A stretch of DNA of 64,000 bases, taken from contig JAQISU010001239.1 of NCBI GenBank assembly GCA_029339505.1, forward strand, positions 5,775,001-5,839,000. The letters are read 5' to 3'. The notes under the pieces are model-generated. The model was not told the origin of the DNA. It did not search any database and was given only the letters and a program-made list of their open reading frames with translations. The position numbers and the translations under genes are program-made. This DNA comes from Unio delphinus (lineage: Eukaryota > Mollusca > Bivalvia > Unionida > Unionidae). Shown here one piece after another: positions 43,770 to 55,912 of the stretch (within the stretch, counting starts at the first letter, position 1; each line of letters begins with the position of its first letter).

Positions 43770-45404
43770 AGTCTGAGATCGTTTTACGTGTCATCATTGA
43801 AGTAATAGAACATTGTCTACGTTTAAAGTTTGACTGCATGCCATAACTCTTCATTATGTAGGCTACCTCATATTATCCAACATAATAACAATCGAAACTG
43901 TTTTAATAAATGAACATCCAATAAATGTCCTAAGTGGAGGTCTTATCATGCATGTTCCCAAAGCAAGCTCTGACTGTAATAATACCATAAGTTTAAGTCA
44001 GCTCCCTTATTACCTTAGAAACAAACGAAATCATACCAATCAGGTTTTGCTTATGTTTGCGGTGTAAATTCAGCTCAGAAATACATCAGGAAGGCAGGAA
44101 CCAAATCCACTCTATCAGACATGAATTTTATGTGTACATTTTTAAACTTTTCTGGATTTTTGTTCTCTATTGAATCAAGTACAAGTTTGGAATTTTTTGC
44201 AAAATTAGTTGAATTCTTTGACTAAGAGAAAATAAGTGATAAAGTTCTACACAAAGTTTTGTCGGAAATGGGTTAGAGGAGCCTTACTATATATATAGTA
44301 AGTTACGACAACGCAAAAGAAGTAAATTTGGCTTTGTTGTTGTTTTGGAACAAAGGTGCAAGACATAGAGGAACCACTGTGCCTGGGGTGTATTTCACTC
44401 TTCCATTTAAGCACAGATTTCTTAAATTAATTTATAGTCTTAGGAAAAAGCAATAGGGAATATAGACCAATGTGAACGTTTCAACGTCTTATATAATCTC
44501 AGTTTTGTAAATTAAAATATGTATCGGAACACTACAAACTATTCGATGTTTATATTGGAAACCATGTGATGTGTCTGCTGAAATATATATATATATATTG
44601 GAATTCAGTCTTAGTCAACGAAGAACAGTTATAATGCAAACGAAAATGATCAAGCCCGAATCACACAACTGTTTACATAGACAAACACAAGCTCTAAGGA
44701 ATTGTGTTATAGATATTTAGACGAGTAAAACTCTTTAATTGTAGAATCGACATATGAAACCAATTCTGATAATTCAGCAAATCTCACATTTATTCCAGTT
44801 TCTAATACATCTGGAAAACATTTTCTTTTATTTAGGACGAATGTAAATGTAGTGTTTTTTATTTTTAGAAGGGGCAGTTACTGTTTATTACAATAAGAAA
44901 TGCTCACGTGCCATGCCATCCATGTATTGAAGAAGAGATATCATCTACTAACAAACCAAGATAATGTTACTTCATTTTCTTCATTTTTGATTTCATTTGT
45001 TCTTTTCATAATCGCTCAGTCTGTTTTCTCTTGTAATCCCAGCTGATAACAAATGTTTGTTCACAATTAATAGCATTTTGCCTTACTCAGTATTTCATCA
45101 AGGCAGTGTGATATTGTAGAACATTACTAAGTCTATGGTATCTAAGATATGTATCCTCAGAGTAAGGGAAAATTTTAATAATCCTGAATTATCCAAAGCA
45201 AGGAAAGCGAAAATGTGAAAAGATATGTTCAGTAATCATGTACTTATTTCATTGATGAACTTGCTATATGTTGTTAGGATGACTTGAATATATATATTTC
45301 TTCATGCAATTTACAACATATTTGTATAGGGTTCTTATCATTACAGGTAAACACATTAGTAAATTAGTGTAAGAAGTTAAAGGATATATATATAGGATGT
45401 AAAG

Positions 45405-45441
<37 letters not shown>

Positions 45442-47828
45442 TTTAGAAACCATCTTTTTGAGGGAAAATAACATATACACAAACTTTTTTCAGTTTCCTC
45501 GTTATGTTGGGCAGGAGATATCAAAAAGCGACAGAAAAGACTAAACACCGGGCAAATAGTCCATGAATAGTACTAAAGTTGAAGGTTCTGTGGATTGACC
45601 CAAAGCAGAAAAAAGATGTACAATATTTTTTTTAAAGACTCTACTTTTCTTACATCCAAATTAATTTCTTTGTTCCTTTTGAATACGCTTCTTTACATGA
45701 ATGATCTATTCTAGCAATATTCTTTAAACTGTTAACGGTAATTTGCTTGACAGACTGTCGTAACACGCATAAAAGTATTGTAATAATATTGTTCAACCAG
45801 AAAGTCACATATTCTAGTAGATGCTTAAAACAGAAAGCAATAGAAAAATATTGAGTAAGTATTAATTAAAATAAATGTGTTTAAAAAGACTACCTTCATT
45901 GCTGCGGGCTGGACAATGTAAAGGACAGAGCGGCATTCGGTCCGTAGGCCTGGGCAAGCCTGGTTTAAAGTCTATACCAATATATCATTTGTTCGTGATT
46001 AGATCTGTATCTTTTTATTGGTGGTGAGTTATGCTTCTAAGTACACTGTTTCAAATCGTGAATTGTTCCACTGAGTTTAGGAAACTGAATCTGTGACATA
46101 TCTTTAACCCATTTTCAAAAAGAAAGATGAACTAATTTTGAGAAAACAAAAATCAATTAACAACACTTTCATAATTCCCTGTTGATAGCCTCACGGTGTT
46201 GCAAGGAATCTAGTGAATTCAGAATAAAACATGTAAACACCATGCATCATTTGACTTACAAATATTATGAAACACATACGTTTCGTTACATTATACCAAT
46301 TAATAGAGACGTGGTTGAAAAAAAATAGCATTTACTTATTGATATTATTCTGGCAGGTACTATATTATTAGTTCTTTTCAAAATCCAGTCCACAAACGAT
46401 GACAATAGGTTTAACCAAAGTAATTATTGAATGTATTACTATCAATTTAACATTCTCTCTAAGCGGTTTACAGGTTTGATGGTTTTGCGATGGTTTACAA
46501 CTTTTAAGTCAACAACAAAGGATTCTGCAATAAATTATACATTATACCCTGTATAAAAACGGGAGATATGACTTGGTAAAACTCCTTATGAATTAAAAAA
46601 TATAGATATTTTAACTATGTGTACCCATCTTGTAGTCGTACCATGCTTATCAAATATTTATTCAATCATCATGAATTTAATGTCATAAACTGCTAAAAAC
46701 AAGATATCAGGCAGATTTGATCGGTTTTTCATTCCAAAATTAAGAAAAATGTTTAGTGTAAAAGAACCGAATTCCTGTAATCTTTGATTTGGTCATTGTA
46801 AACATCTGTTGTACACTAGGCTTTTAAAATAAAAGAATGCACAATCATTTATCAACCAATTCATGGAGATGATTCAAAATGATGGATTACAATCAATGTG
46901 TTTGAAATCATCAGCATTTGTTACCTATTTTTATTACATGGTGAAGATATTTATTAGGTGTTTACTAAAATTGATCAGTTGTTATTTTTTTTTTTTTATT
47001 TCCATTTTTCCCATCTCTGTCCAAGTCGCTTAATAATAATAAAGAATTCAAGCATATCATGCGAATTGTTATGAAAACATAAAGTGCGAGTATTACTATA
47101 AGGACACGCGGTACTATTTATATGGTATAACTGTGAACCAGTCTAGAAATGGGTGAAACAATTATATAGCATATACGGGTTTGGTGGTCCATAATTTGTT
47201 AATAATGAAAATTAAAATTTTAGTACAAATATCTTTTCAGACTTTATCCTTTTTGTAAAATTTTTGTAAAAATATAGATAATATTCTCTTGATGCAATTT
47301 TAGTATTTGTACAGGCTTGACTTAGGAGTACTCAATAATGAAAAAAGCACCTGATTAATTTGGTGCAGAATCAATAACATGTGTTTTATGCACATGTAGA
47401 AAACAAATATCCGTGGCTCATATCGTGTTCTCCACACAGAATCTAGCACCGAGGATAGTAGTGGATGAAGAAATATAGGTCTGATCATTAGCACTTAGAA
47501 ATTTTAAGTTATTGAATTTTTAATATGATGGTGTTTCCATATATTTTCTATGGGAGTTGAATCAGTACCGTTAGTCATATTAAGCCACTTATGCTTGGGG
47601 TAACATTAAACATGTGTAACTGACCAATCAAAACCCTCTGTACACAAGTCAAAGTTCCACTGGTACTATCTACAGGCGTCTGCCCTTTTAATAGCACTGT
47701 GATGAGACCTCACATTAGTCGTTTGTACATATTAAAATTATTGATAGTTAGAACACGGCGTCTCATTTTATGTTTTAAAGCAATAACACAATATAGTGGC
47801 AAAAGTGCAGTTGTGATCATAATTGGTT
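43770..47828. other. Intergenic host DNA
   Basis: Four kilobases without a supportable gene, RNA or transposon. It holds a TA microsatellite at about 45,407-45,436 and scattered AT-rich runs. Short open frames here have no recognisable motif. Confidence 0.6.
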
Positions 47829-48073
47829 ATTGTTGTTGTTGGGTTTAACGCCATTTTTCAGCACATGATATGCTATACATGGTGGCCAGCATTATTGGTG
47901 GAGGAAAAACCCGGGAAAACACCTAGAAAGAACCACTGACCCACGAGAAGCTACTGGCAAGCTTTCTCACATAACTACATTAGCCGAACTTAGACTCGAA
48001 CCCACGCAGACAGAGATGAGATGGCAGTGATCCGTAACGGACAGCGCTTTAGACCACTCGGCCACTCGGGGCC
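47829..48073 (-). mobile_element. tRNA-derived SINE
   Basis: On the minus strand the element begins with a tRNA-like head: A box TGGCCGAGTGGTCTAAAGCG (48,044-48,063) and B box GGGTTCGAGTC (about 47,993-48,003). A 170-bp body and a short AAC-repeat tail follow ('gcgttaaacccaacaacaac'). The A-box sequence is that of tRNA-Ser/Leu-type heads. It has pol III promoter elements but lacks a foldable acceptor stem pair, so it is a SINE and not a tRNA gene. A damaged copy lies at 1,715-1,942. Confidence 0.85.
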
Positions 48074-48349
48074 CCTGATTATAACAGGAACAGCACAAGG
48101 ATCGTAAATGGATAATTGGAAAAAATAACTTTACAATCCACAGAAGAATCTGCAAAAATGTATAACCTTAAAGACGTTGAAAATTCTGCATACGAACTTA
48201 ATACCTTCGCAATGGATTATTCCGCTGTGCCAACCCCTACCATGGACTGAGACAATTCCAACCGTACCACATCATGGGCTAAATTCTAACAACACTGTGA
48301 ATTAATATTTAAAAGACCGATCAGTAGAAGAAGTGATGCGGTCAAAGCC

Positions 48350-48780
48350 AACTTAGAAAACATCATAGATGGACCCGCCGATCTTTTATAATCATCAGAA
48401 TATCTTGCTAACCCTATTATTGTTCTGGCAACATCAACATTTCGCTCTATAGATTCAATTTCTTTTCCATCAATCATATATCTAGCGCTTTCGAATAACG
48501 CCATGATAGCATTATTAACAAAACCAACTCGGATAGTTGGGTTATTGTCATATGGTGTATCATCATAAGCAGCATCATTTGTTATAAGTTCTCCATCCAC
48601 TTCGATAAATGCTTCACAAGGTAGAAAGTATTTACTGGTATCATGAACTTGAAGTTCAATTCTTCATCGTAGATTAGGTTGTACTGCGTGATAAGAATAA
48701 AATTGATAATCGCGTATAGAATCATCTTTACGCACTGGGGCTTCCTTATCAAACGCTGGATCAAGTGTCTGTTTGAACAT
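48350..48780 (-). pseudogene. Truncated capsid gene of element C
   Basis: Starts at ATG 48,780 (again within AATAAAATG) and matches the element A capsid protein for about 143 codons: 'DPAFDKEAPVRKDD', 'VHDTSKYFLPCEAFIEVDGE', 'VGFVNNAIMALFESARYMID', 'GLARYSDDY'. A TGA at about 48,664-48,666 replaces an Arg codon of A. The gene is cut off at 48,350, losing the last two thirds. Confidence 0.88.
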
Positions 48781-48832
48781 TTTATTATATATTTCTCGAT
48801 CTAAATCATAATTTTTATCGTCGTCGTCGTGG

Positions 48833-49303
48833 TTATAAGCCACTTCCCGCTATCATATTTGCGGTTATATTATCTTGGTCACTTGCTGTCAATGATGAAG
48901 TCACCAATGATGCTAATTTCGAATCTGCTGTGTTATTTACTATTTTGCTAACACTTGCAGGCATTACTTGTGTAGATGGTAGTGGTCCCAATGACGAAGT
49001 CATCGGTGACGAAGTCGCTGGTGGTTTCCTTCGCCGTCGAACTAATGCTACTAGTTTATCCTTTGCAGCGGAAAATACTTCCCCGGCAACATCTCCAACA
49101 GCGCTAATACCCTTATCACGAATAATATCAATGGCTTTCATTGATAATTGTTTTGTTAGCGGTGTCACTTTTGGAGCCATTCTTGCAAATATCCCTGCAA
49201 TGTTATCAGCGAGACCATCACCATAGTACGCGTTATAAACAGGCAATCGTGAGTTTACTACGTAGACGTTGGTTGGTTTATCATGGTTGTAGTGTATGAT
49301 CAT
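48833..49303 (-). CDS. Small basic virion protein of element C
   Basis: Open frame of 156 residues homologous to 15,661-16,107: 'VYVVNSRLPVYNAYYGDGLA', 'TKQLSMKAIDIIRDKGISAVG', and the C-terminal 'MIAGSG' cleavage-site motif. The stop comes one codon after GL. The downstream codons in the same frame still encode an Arg run, so the basic tail present in A has been cut off by a nonsense change. It is part of a dead element. Confidence 0.8.
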   Translation of the reverse strand: MIIHYNHDKPTNVYVVNSRLPVYNAYYGDGLADNIAGIFARMAPKVTPLTKQLSMKAIDIIRDKGISAVGDVAGEVFSAAKDKLVALVRRRRKPPATSSPMTSSLGPLPSTQVMPASVSKIVNNTADSKLASLVTSSLTASDQDNITANMIAGSGL

Positions 49304-49355
49304 TCTTATTTAAATGATATTTATCTAATGTGGTGATGAAAAATCCAAAGGATTT

Positions 49356-50447
49356 TCAGTCACTGTGATAACCATGATAATCGACTAACTCATCAATGAA
49401 ATCTCGATATGTTTTGATATCCATGATACCACCTTAAAATAACCGCCTGCAGATAACAGCTGCTTCATTAATTATTTCCGGTGAGTTATTTCCAGCTCGT
49501 TTTCCTCCGATGAGTACTTGTAATCGTGCTATATTGCTAAGAATATTACCAGGACAACTAACTAGATCACTACCTGATATTCCACTTGAATATCCACTAG
49601 CGAATTTTTCAGTTGTACCAGTTGCACCCTGTGCATCGTCATCTCTCATTATTTTCATCTCTTCGGTGGGTTGGCTCAATTATGGTGGTGGTGGGTTGTG
49701 AACATTATATTCCTTTTGATAAAAATTCGTAAAATCTGAATCATTTGGTGGGAGTTAGGATTTACCAATATTTGCTAAATATAATTTTTTTGCGCAAGTT
49801 TTTAAGGAATCTATAACATCTTCAGATCCTTCTTTCATATATCCCCTTATAATTTTTGGAAATGAATTGGCAGCAAATTTAGCGAATTTTGTATCTATCT
49901 CAAATTATTTACATTCATCTAACGCAGCACTCTTAAAAATCTTTTCAGGTGGATATTCTCCTCTCTTTCTTGCAGTAGCACCTTGTTCTTGTTCTTCTTC
50001 AATAACATCTAGTGGTTCAAGTGGTTCAGGCGGCGGGGAGCTAATATCAATATCACCTAGTCGTTCAACTTCTCCTTGAAGTTGTCGTTCTTGTTGTTCT
50101 TGAAGTCGTCCAGCAGTTATTATATCACCAGGAAGTGTTTTTAAAGATTTTTTTTGTTTGTTTGGATCTTTCTGCTAATTTTTCAAGTACAGGAAGAAGA
50201 GGCTCCTCTTTTCTTTTTTCCCATCTTCGGGGACATCTCCATATATTGCTCGTTCAGTGGCTGATATTACTCCCTTGGTTGCCGTGGTTATTGGTTTAAA
50301 CAACTCTTTAGATCCTGCGGCAAAATCAGTCTGAAGACTCTGTCTAGCTTGTAGTTTATTTCTGACAGAGGCGCGTTTTGGTATAAACATTTTAATCGCG
50401 ACTAAACTCTTACGAGCCAATCTAGTCGTTAATGCTTCGTTTACCAG
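49356..50447 (-). pseudogene. First late gene of element C, decayed
   Basis: Homologue of 14,657-15,626. The N-terminal block 'VNEALTTRLARKSLVAIK' begins at 50,447 where the ATG of A reads CTG. A frame change at an A8 run near 50,150, several stops (near 49,905, 49,770, 49,680 and 49,436), then the conserved end 'CPGNILSNIARLQVLIGGK', 'AGNNSPEIINEA' and 'GGIMDIKTYRDFIDEL', to 49,356. It confirms that the N- and C-terminal blocks belong to one gene. Confidence 0.8.
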
Positions 50448-50964
50448 TATTGAAATCGTAAATATTTTCCAATTTGAAACTCTTTGAGTGGAAAATCTTC
50501 GATTTTCAGTGGGAAAAGTCTACGAGAAATAACATGGGAAATTGACCATTTGACCCGACTCAGGCAGGAAAAATCGATGAAAAATAGACAAAAATCGATG
50601 AAAAATCACCCAAAAATGACCAAAGATGACCAAAAATCAATATAAAAAAACCCCAACAATTTACTAAAATATTTTAAGTAATAATGATTTTCACTACAGT
50701 GTTTTATTTTACTTCTTTATAGTAACGCGTTCATTGATAAACACCAGTATAGGATTTCAAAGCCGCTATTGACTAAAACCGCCTTTACAGATTTTGTTCT
50801 AGTTAAGCGCACATACTGTTGAGTAAGAATTTTACCCGTTCAAGTATTTATACATGCGATGTATAGTGAGAATTTTACCTAACACTGTATACATGTCAAA
50901 TCGTTGGTTACTACGCTGAGGTATCCAAAAGGGTATTTTCGTTTTGTTGGATAATCATTCTTAT
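50448..50964. other. Late leader of element C
   Basis: Noncoding, the counterpart of 14,107-14,656: hairpin-forming AAAATCTTCGATTTT near 50,493, GATGAAAAAT repeats at 50,575-50,610, and 'cagtataggatttc..ccgctatt' near 50,743 shared with element B near 60,840. Confidence 0.5.
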
Positions 50965-51281
50965 ATTCCTGATGTTTGAATTAACTGCTCGTTCATTTCG
51001 TATTCTGGTCCCAGATCTTTCCTTATTCTTTCCACGATAGTAAATAACGGGACAAACTTACTGACCTTGTTACAGAATACAAGGGAGTCACGAATATAAT
51101 TATGGAATCTTTTTATAAGCGCGTTTTTTTTAGTAAGACATATTTGTTATTCATAGCACTGTATTCAATGTCCTGGAAATAAGAAAGAATTTGATCAGTT
51201 TAAATTATCTGATAATTGAATTCCTTGAGATTTCAAATTTTAAATCCCAGTTGTAACCTTATTGATATTTTTAGAATTCAT
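50965..51281 (-). pseudogene. Relic of the conserved small helical protein (element C)
   Basis: The minus strand from ATG 51,281 matches the 13,750 gene: 'MNSKNINK', 'IQLSDNLN', 'AMNNKYVLLK', 'VPLFTIVERIRKDLGPEYEM'. Stops and frame changes interrupt it early ('TTGI' then TAA). Confidence 0.75.
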
Positions 51282-51339
51282 ATTAACTATATATTTCTAA
51301 TACAAAAAATACACTGATATATTCTTCAAAAATAAAAGA

Positions 51340-51760
51340 TGTGCGTTGTAAGGTGTAATTATACATCTTAGCACGCCCAGAGATATTATGCGATTATATA
51401 TGATGATGGACTCTGTTCCCGGTAAGGTGTAATTATACATCTTACTCACGCCTAGAGATATTATGTGAAGATGACACTAATCTACGTTGCGAATTCATTG
51501 TAAAGCACTGCTCGGCATTTCATAATATATACATATAAACCCCATTTGGACGCCTCAGGTGTATTTTCATCGGAGGCGCCCAGAGGTTACATATATACGA
51601 CAACACATCTCATAGGACTCCTCAGGTGTTCTTCACATCTGACCGGGCCCAGAGGTTATCACGAAACATATTCCCCTGAGAATGGATCTAATTCGCCAAA
51701 TAGCGGGTTAGGCCCACAAGAGAATATATTTGGCGAATGGACGTCACATACATATATACA
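51340..51760. promoter_or_regulatory. Conserved noncoding region with hairpin H (element C)
   Basis: Contains CCAGAGATATTATGCGATTA at 51,378, duplicated in shorter form at 51,448, a 'cgcctcaggtgt' box twice (51,550 and 51,623), and hairpin H at 51,664-51,731. Element B carries the same series at 61,460-61,750 and element A has part of it near 13,120-13,235. No open frame is conserved across copies, so the selection or function is at the nucleic-acid level. Confidence 0.65.
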
Positions 51761-51977
51761 TATATACTTATACAATTATTTACATATATACAATACAAAC
51801 CCAATCGAGTGTTATGGCAGTTGTACAATGAATGGATTATATACAATGAATGATGTCAATGGCGTGGTATTATATACACATTGAATGATATAGGACAATA
51901 CAACATATAATAATGGATTATATAATGATATGGTATATACAATGACAATGGATGATAGTACACTACTACATTCAAAC

Positions 51978-52071
51978 TGAAACAACCATACCCACCCCCA
52001 CAAAATCACCCCGGGTTGAATGAAAAGTCATTCACACCGTGTGACGCGGTGTGTTTGGTATGGTTGTTTCA
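51978..52071. repeat. Three-way-junction-shaped inverted repeat (element C)
   Basis: The outer stem TGAAACAACCATACC (51,978-51,992) pairs perfectly with 52,057-52,071. Inside are TGAATGA-AAAG-TCATTCA (52,017-52,034) and CACACCG-loop-CGGTGTG (52,033-52,053). Same outline and map position as 12,535-12,650 and 61,980-62,079, different sequence. Confidence 0.8.
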
Positions 52072-52607
52072 CGATTTGAAATTCGGAGGTAACCCCCTTC
52101 CTAATTATATAAAACCATCTATCGGTACCGTCAACAATATGCCTTTTACGGGATTAGAACCATTGACCCCAGGACGAGATTCCAATGCGTTACGAATACG
52201 CTAACTGCTCTTATCTACAGGTATATGGTTTTGAATACGATATATGTGTATGTTAATACAAATTGGCGGAAGCAAAACAAGAAGAGGTGTGTGATCTATA
52301 TATATTTCGTGTACTTAATACTGATTATTGACAACATTGAAGCAGAACCAAATACTTGAGGAAAAAAAACACAAAAAGAATACAATTGTTTGTAAACACT
52401 GCGTATTTGATTCGTTTTCTTACAAAAAAACAGATAATTGATTATCTCGTTTTAGATTCATGACAGCTAAACTAACCAATGAAAACCATTGAGATCAGGT
52501 GCCGTAGCGTTTCAAAAAACCCATGGAGGGTAACTCTTTGCTAAGCCGACATACCCGTACGAGTTATTTCCCTTGGTGTCATATAGAATTGTATAAAATA
52601 CATATAG

Positions 52608-52782
52608 TCAGACATATGAAAATTGAAATCTTTGTCCGGTTCTTTTAGAAAAAGCCGATCGGTTTATATTCTCTGCAACGCATCGTACTGAGGATATACA
52701 AATATCAAAATACCTACCGGCTTCATTTATTGATTGAAATATTATTTGTTCGTTATATTTTGTATTAAATGATTTTACAGGT
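52608..52782 (-). pseudogene. 3' part of element C HNH endonuclease, cut by element B
   Basis: The minus strand encodes 'KSFNTKYNEQIIFQSINEAG', 'RYFDICISSVRCVAENINRS' and a stop at 52,608. This aligns without gaps to the C-terminal third of the intact HNH protein at 62,484-62,978. The homology stops exactly at the AGCAGCAGAG tip of element B at 52,783, so the gene was split by that insertion. Confidence 0.9.
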
Positions 52783-52992
52783 AGCAGCAGAGGGGGTGAA
52801 TCGGACGTCTCTAATTGGGTTGGATTTTAAGCAAAACATTTTAAGTCTCCTTTTGCCAAATGGAGCCTTAGCGATTTTAGAGCCCTATTTGTCAAATTAA
52901 GGGTTTCTCATCCTCGAAAATTGTATAAAAAAATGGCGTCCACGGGCAAACAGAATCGACGCCAATGTCGTTGTCACCATCCCGTTGCTGCT
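52783..52992 (+). repeat. Left terminal repeat region of element B
   Basis: The tip AGCAGCAGAGGGGGTGAATC recurs imperfectly inverted at the inner side, ending GTTGCTGCT at 52,992, as in element A's TIR. The interior sequence is unrelated to A's. The matching right TIR would lie beyond the window. Confidence 0.7.
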
Positions 52993-53055
52993 AACGGGTT
53001 AACCGAATTATCTATAGATACAATGATGAATTAGCGATAGATTTTTTTTATATAA

Positions 53056-54009
53056 ATGGCAAACGTCGGAAAAGCACAAATAACTAGATTAACTAGAAAA
53101 CGGTTGGCTGCGATTAAGAAATTTCTCCCGGTGAGAGATTCTTTCAGAGATAATTTTCAAGCTCGACAACAACAAAAATTAGATTTTACCGCCGATACTG
53201 AACAGCTATTTAAGCCTATAAATGCGGCAACAGCAGAAGTTGTAGCCGCGATAAAAGAATCACAACTTGCGGTTGCACAACCAGAGGTAAAACCTCAAAA
53301 AAAAAAACCGCGATGATAGAGTTCAAGGATTAAGAAATAGATTTACCGAGGAGACTTTAGCATATATCGATAAAACAGATACAAATGATTTAGTAGGGTT
53401 TGCTGCGCAGGGGTATTACACTAAAGAAAAGTATTTAAAACCTGGACAAAAAGGTTATATCGCAAGCGTAGATGATATGACTAAAGCAGTTTACAAAATT
53501 AAAAATCAACTACCACAAATTAGTAATGATGATTCTAAGTATCAGGAATATTTAATTAAGGTTGAACGAAAATATTTTGAAGATCAACAAAAAAGAGGTT
53601 TGTTAGTATCTGAACAACAACGATTTAAAACCGAACAGCAACAACGAATAAAAGAACGAGAACGAGAAAGAGAAGAACGAAAACGCACACAACCAACTCC
53701 ACAAAAACAAGGACGACCACGAAAACAAAAAGATCCTCTTGTGGAAGATTCTCAACGAGAAGAACCTGCAGAAGAAGAATTTACCGGTATGGGATATCAC
53801 GGTGGTAATATACTCTGTTTAAGAAGTATCCTCGATGATATATCACGGTTAGAAGTTCTCATTGGAGGAAACGAGCTGTTAATAATTCCACAAAGATAAT
53901 TAACGAAGCGACTGAAATCTGTCAACGGTTATTTCAAAGTGGTGTAACGGATATCGGATTATAGCGTAGTTTCATCGATGAACTTACCGATGATTATTAT
54001 AGTGATTAA
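53056..54009 (+). pseudogene. First late gene of element B, frame-broken
   Basis: N-terminal block 'ITRLTRKRLAAIKKFLPVRD', then an A11 run (53,297-53,307) where the frame changes, a strongly charged middle (R/E/Q-rich around 53,620-53,760), and the C-terminal 'DDISRLEVLIGG'. A single-base loss relative to A near 53,868 shifts the frame again before 'INEATEICQRLF', and a TAG sits at about 53,963. Same gene as 14,657-15,626. Only 63 bp separate it from the TIR. Confidence 0.75.
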
Positions 54010-54040
54010 TCACCGATTAGATATATACCATTTAAATAAA

Positions 54041-54436
54041 ATGATAATACATCGTAGTATGAACAGAGAAAGACCTGTTTATGTCGTAAATTCACGATTA
54101 CCGGTTTACAAGATGACATATGGAAATGGACTCGGTGATATTGTCACTGGATTATTTACTCGAGTTGCTCCAAAACTGCTTCCAATCGGTAAAAAAATAG
54201 CGTCAAAGGCTATTGGGGTTCTCAGTGAAAAAATTCGTACAGAGGTTGGTAATAAAGCATTTAATACGTTGGGTGCTGCAAAAGAAAAACTTATGTCGTT
54301 GGTAAGAGGAAGAAAACCAGTAAAATTACAATCTACTGATCAAATGCCACCTAAAAAAGGTAGCGTAATTAATAAAATAGCAAGAGCGCGATTGAGATTA
54401 ATTGCTGGTTCCGGTCTGAAACGATTAATGATTTAA
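54041..54436 (+). CDS. Small basic virion protein of element B
   Basis: 131 residues from ATG 54,041 (preceded by AATAAA, as at other late genes), with 'VYVVNSRLPVYKMTYGNGLG', a basic middle and a C-terminal 'LIAGSGLKRLMI'. It keeps the I-A-G-S-G protease-site motif, followed by a shorter and less basic tail than in A. Frame intact. Confidence 0.8.
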   Translation: MIIHRSMNRERPVYVVNSRLPVYKMTYGNGLGDIVTGLFTRVAPKLLPIGKKIASKAIGVLSEKIRTEVGNKAFNTLGAAKEKLMSLVRGRKPVKLQSTDQMPPKKGSVINKIARARLRLIAGSGLKRLMI

Positions 54437-54456
54437 ATCAACGACTATAGAATAAA

Positions 54457-55880
54457 ATGTTTGAACACGAAATCGATGATGCTTTAGATGTAGATGCTCC
54501 AGTAGGAAAAAATGATTCTATACGTGATTATCAGTATTTTTCGTATCAAGCCCAGAATGCAAATGCAAGGTCACGAATTGAACTTAGATTTGATGATACA
54601 TCTAAATACTTCTTGCCGTGTGAAGCGTACATAGAAGTAGAGGGACGACTAGTAAAGCATGATAATACTGTATTTGTTGACGGTGATCACCTCGAAAATA
54701 CCCCAATCAGGTTTGTCAATAATGGCATAATGGCGCTATTTAAAAATGCGCAGTATATAATTAATTCTACCAGAATGGAATCCATCGATAACGATGTTGA
54801 TGTTGCAACCACAGTAATAGGTTTAGCTAGATACTCTGATGATTTTATTAAATCTGCAGGTCATTCAATGATGTTTGCGAAGGATACTACCGATCACGCT
54901 GATCATAATCCATTTACGCTAAGACGACCAAAGAAGGTTGCAGCTGCTAATGATGATGCTGATGTTGAAGCTATTGTTGTAAATACTAATCCCGAGTACA
55001 ATGCAGGATTTTCAGCACGAAAAAAACCATAGACAACCTAGGTAGATTTTCAAGTGTGATTCCACTATCTCATATATTTGGATTTTGTAGAGATGTCAGA
55101 AGAGTTATCTTTGGTGCTAGTCATACTGTAGTGCTCACGCGAAGATCAACTGACGATTATGCTCTTTTGCATGGTGCTGATCCTGTTAGAGATGGTAATG
55201 TAGAATTAACAAAATTAGCACTATGGATGAAAATTATGACTCTATCGTTGACTGTTGAGACTCGGTTGCTATCCTTTATGGATCAAGGAGGAAAGTCATT
55301 ATTGAGTTGGTGTGATGTTACAACAGCTACAACAACCAGTACCGTTGCTGAAAATTTTACTTGGCAACTTGCGTTAACAAAAAATGTTTCCGCACCTAGA
55401 CATGTTTTTGTTGTTCTACAAAATGTAAATAGAACTCAAAAAATAGCTGGGGCTGCAGCTGATAGTTTACAGCTGCGATCTCATATGATATTTGATCAAT
55501 GTGGTGTCAATGAAGTATCATTGCGAATAAGTAATCAGCAAGAACCCGCAGAGCAACTTATTCTCGATTATGGTAACAATCAAATAGGACGAGTTTATCA
55601 TCGATTGTTGCCTTTTATGGGTCGTAATCAAAATGTCGATACTGGACTACAAATATCACAGTTGGATTTTAAAACATTGTACCCGATTTATTACTTTTCA
55701 TTGCAACATCTAGATCTATCTAAACACTCGACCGTTGATGTAAAATTTCAGGCTAATATCCGTACTCCTCCTGCTGGAGGATTTAGAGCAGTTGCTGTTA
55801 TTCTCAGTGAAACATCTATAATGCTCGAAGGTGGTGGTGGAAAAATACGAGTCACTGATGCACCGATAGAAAATATGTAA
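54457..55880 (+). pseudogene. Major capsid protein of element B, one frame break
   Basis: The two frames (54,457-55,032 and about 55,027-55,880) align over their whole length to the element A capsid protein: 'DDTSKYFLPCEAYIEVEG', 'RFVNNGIMALFKNAQYI', 'GLARYSDDF', 'FGFCRDVRRVIFGASHTVV', 'LLSFMDQGGKSLLSW', 'GLQISQLDFKTLYPIYYF', 'IRVTDAPIENM'. The change occurs at an A7 run (55,020-55,026). Total length matches A, so only this break disables it. Confidence 0.85.
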
Positions 55881-55912
55881 TGGGACAATTAGATGATCAC
55901 AATCTAATCAAA

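Larger units (their letters stand above)
48350..52782 (-). mobile_element. Element C: truncated, decayed relative of element A
   Basis: On the minus strand, from 52,782 to 48,350, it contains: HNH 3' part, junction-shaped repeat, hairpin H, helical-protein relic, first late gene, small basic protein and the start of the capsid gene. That is the same order and orientation as in element A (12,150-16,560). It breaks abruptly inside the capsid gene after 'PSMMFSK' at about 48,350 and is cut at 52,782 by insertion of element B. Nonsense mutations and a lost start codon show that it is dead. No TIR is seen at the 48,350 end. Confidence 0.88.

Noticed and set aside
48044..48073. tRNA gene suggested by good A and B boxes on the minus strand
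   Set aside because: The downstream body, AAC-repeat tail and a second copy at 1.7 kb show it is a SINE head; I could not pair an acceptor stem.
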